Source of the DNA: Fangia hongkongensis FSC776 = DSM 21703
GTDB taxonomy: Bacteria > Pseudomonadota > Gammaproteobacteria > Francisellales > Francisellaceae
Reading direction: 5' to 3'
Assembly (NCBI RefSeq): GCF_000379445.1
Contig: NZ_KB902248.1
Coordinates: 1-50,634 of the forward strand
DNA length: 50,634 nucleotides
Part shown: positions 49,291 through 50,634 of the stretch, one piece after another
Numbering within the stretch: the stretch's first letter is position 1
How the letters are laid out: each line of letters begins with the position of its first letter
The notes under the pieces: model-generated
The model's input: the letters and a program-made list of their open reading frames with translations, nothing else
Database searches by the model: none
Told to the model about the DNA's origin: nothing
Position numbers and translations under genes: made by a program

Positions 49291-49863
49291 TCAGGACATC
49301 TTCCAAAACCCAGAAATACCAGAGATGCCTTTAGCCCCCATTTTTAGCGCTTTTGGAAGATCTTCTTTTTTCATTCCACCTAATAAATAAACTGCTAAGG
49401 AGGTTTGGGCTAATAGCTTTTCTGTCTTGTCCCAACCCAACTCTTTCGCCTCAGGGTGAGATGGAGTCGGTAAAATGGGGCTTAAAGTAACAAAATCCAT
49501 TTTCTTTTTCTCAGCCAATAAAAGCTCATTGATACCATGACAAGAGGCCGCCTTTAACCTACCGTTCCCCTGCCATTTATCTGCTTTTTTAAGTCCCTCA
49601 CTACTAAAGTGAATGCCATCTGCGCCATATAAGCTATTTGTAATCATATCTGAATTTACAAGCACTTGAGTGTGATATAAAGGCGCAAATGCCATGATAG
49701 ATTGCACAATATAAGCATACTCTTTATGACTAAAATGCTTTGAGCGAATTTGTATAAGTCTGCACAGTGGATCTGTTTTGATTAAGCAATGACAATGCTC
49801 AATAAAATGCTGCTTATCCAAAATATCATTGCCTGTGATGTAATAATAGGAGCCTAATAGCAA
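49291..49863 (-). CDS. ThiE/TenI-like TIM-barrel protein, stand-alone
   Basis: The 190-residue protein has the thiamine-phosphate-synthase-like pattern IQIRSKHFS, VNSDMITNSLYGADGIHF, AASCHG, DFVTLSPILPTPSHP and VYLLGGMKKEDL, ending GAKGISGISGFW. This fits the C-terminal ThiE-like domain of Nudix (MutT)-ThiE fusions better than true ThiE. No Nudix domain is attached, and an in-frame stop lies a few codons upstream. The start is a TTG at 49863 with no good ribosome site, so the N-terminus is uncertain. Thiamine or 8-oxo-nucleotide roles are both guesses. Confidence 0.7.
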   Translation of the reverse strand: MLLGSYYYITGNDILDKQHFIEHCHCLIKTDPLCRLIQIRSKHFSHKEYAYIVQSIMAFAPLYHTQVLVNSDMITNSLYGADGIHFSSEGLKKADKWQGNGRLKAASCHGINELLLAEKKKMDFVTLSPILPTPSHPEAKELGWDKTEKLLAQTSLAVYLLGGMKKEDLPKALKMGAKGISGISGFWKMS

Positions 49864-49934
49864 GAGACTTACCAGAGAAATATCTTTTTATGTTAATCTA
49901 AGATAACACTATTTCTTAACTTAAGACACCGACT

Positions 49935-50057
49935 GTGACCTCTCTTTTTACTAAAATCGATCATATTGCAATTAACACATTAAATATAGAGCGTTCAATG
50001 ATATTTTATCAACAAACCTTTGGGTTTAAACACTATTTTGAAACAACTAGGACTTAG
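49935..50057 (+). pseudogene. Truncated VOC (glyoxalase/bleomycin-resistance) domain gene
   Basis: From a GTG at 49935 the frame encodes 40 residues with the VOC N-terminal pattern (KIDHIAINTLNIERSMIFYQ, then QTFGFKHYFETT) and stops at TAG 50055. Full VOC proteins are about 120-130 residues. The next frames downstream do not clearly restore the missing metal-binding half. It looks like a decayed gene; a frameshift is possible because a neighbouring frame after the stop stays open for about 30 codons. Confidence 0.55.
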
Positions 50058-50142
50058 TAAGCATTAAGTATGAATATAAAGCACGGAATGAGAAATACAA
50101 TATACATAATTTACCTTATATTGGTAATACGCATGCTGTTAT

Positions 50143-50412
50143 TCACTTTCTATTCCTTAGTGCGCTTTTTTTAAGACCTAATACCGTTGCTAGAAACCAC
50201 AGACAAACAATGGTAGTTCCAAGTTGAACAAGGTTAAGGTTAACATGCCCAGCATCATTAAAGGCAATCAAGACATAAAGTAGCGAAATCACAAAAGTAA
50301 TAATGTATCCTATCAAAAACAATATTCTATTCTTTATTCTCAATCCAAAGAGTGCTAATGCTGGAGAGGCAATAGAGAATAAGTAGTCGCCCCTGAAAAA
50401 GTAGCTTTTCAC
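50143..50412 (-). CDS. Small membrane protein, unknown function
   Basis: The 89-residue product begins with GTG and has two strong hydrophobic segments (about 30-49 and 61-80) with a weaker one near 12-24. The C-terminus is basic (KKSALRNRK). No family recognised and no ribosome site seen. It may be a real small protein or part of a decayed region. Confidence 0.45.
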   Translation of the reverse strand: MKSYFFRGDYLFSIASPALALFGLRIKNRILFLIGYIITFVISLLYVLIAFNDAGHVNLNLVQLGTTIVCLWFLATVLGLKKSALRNRK

Positions 50413-50449
50413 ATTGTTTTTGTGTGTTTATTGTTCACTGAACTTTATT

Positions 50450-50563
50450 TCAAAACTCAAAGATATGCCCTAATTGAGTTGAGCCAGCTTCTTCTGGATA
50501 AAAATAAATCAAACAGTGACATGCAGGACACAAATACCCAACCCATCTACCAGAGTGACTCAT
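50450..50563 (-). CDS. 37-codon ORF with a CxxCxC motif (doubtful)
   Basis: From an ATG at 50563 the minus strand encodes a short product containing WVGYLCPACHC and ending GHIFEF. The two cysteines two apart suggest a zinc-ribbon or rubredoxin-like knuckle. An in-frame stop lies directly before the ATG, and there is no ribosome site. It could be a fragment of a larger gene or a mobile element. Confidence 0.25.
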   Translation of the reverse strand: MSHSGRWVGYLCPACHCLIYFYPEEAGSTQLGHIFEF

Positions 50564-50570
50564 TTAATCT

Positions 50571-50597
50571 GTGTCAGGTATGTCTAAACAGGTGTCA
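50571..50597. repeat. Imperfect repeat resembling a mobile-element end
   Basis: The elements TGTCAGGT and AGGTGTCA lie close together around TATGTCTAAAC, 40-60 bp from the right edge. The TGTC...GACA pattern is like that of some insertion-sequence termini, but no transposase is in the window. Confidence 0.25.
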
Positions 50598-50634
50598 ATA
50601 ACCTCATCACATGCTTAAGATTCATTCCCATTCC

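Overview
The window looks like chromosomal backbone of a low-GC gammaproteobacterium. The evidence is a partial 16S rRNA with gammaproteobacterial features, an initiator-tRNA/rimP/nusA/infB/rbfA cluster, a nearly complete lipid A set (lpxA, lpxB, lpxD, lpxH), kdsD, hldE, mpl, zipA, miaE, an E. coli-like TyrA domain, gltBD, ppc and pmbA. The 16S fragment and AT-rich style suggest a Francisella-like lineage (Thiotrichales/Fastidiosibacteraceae type). That placement is inference only.

Layout. 1-500: 5' end of a 16S rRNA gene on the minus strand with a consensus rRNA promoter. 0.5-7 kb: kdsD, fabI, a LOG-family nucleotidase with a small membrane protein, rlmB with an unknown partner, coaD, and a sufT / A-type Fe-S carrier / TetR group. 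7.2-9.6 kb: an outer-membrane barrel protein, purA and a LysM lipoprotein. 9.7-15.1 kb: the translation/transcription operon fMet-tRNA, rimP, nusA, infB, rbfA (minus). 15.2-18.7 kb: dtd-tyrA (plus), then purF-miaE (minus). 18.7-21.2 kb: the most unusual stretch, a long highly structured leader containing a 40-residue signal-peptide-like ORF, followed by a secreted M4 (thermolysin-type) metalloprotease. 21.3-24.7 kb: zipA, deoB-deoC-tmk. 24.7-28.6 kb: lpxD-fabZ-lpxA-lpxB and rpsT. 28.8-40.4 kb: lepA, a sodium:neurotransmitter-type symporter, mpl/hldE, lpxH, a POT-family transporter, purH, pmbA. 40.6-49.2 kb: gltB-gltD and ppc. 49.2-50.6 kb: a degraded-looking end with a stand-alone ThiE-like protein, a truncated VOC-domain gene, small unknown ORFs and a repeat resembling a mobile-element end.

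Functionally the window joins envelope building (LPS inner core, lipid A, fatty acids, peptidoglycan recycling, cell division), purine synthesis and deoxynucleoside salvage, nitrogen and anaplerotic metabolism (GOGAT, PEP carboxylase), and ribosome biogenesis. Genes are packed tightly: several convergent pairs overlap by exactly four bases at their stop codons. Many promoters appear to be of the extended -10 type (TGnTAnnnT). Most genes are conventional. The structured protease leader with its embedded peptide is the best candidate for an undescribed regulatory system.
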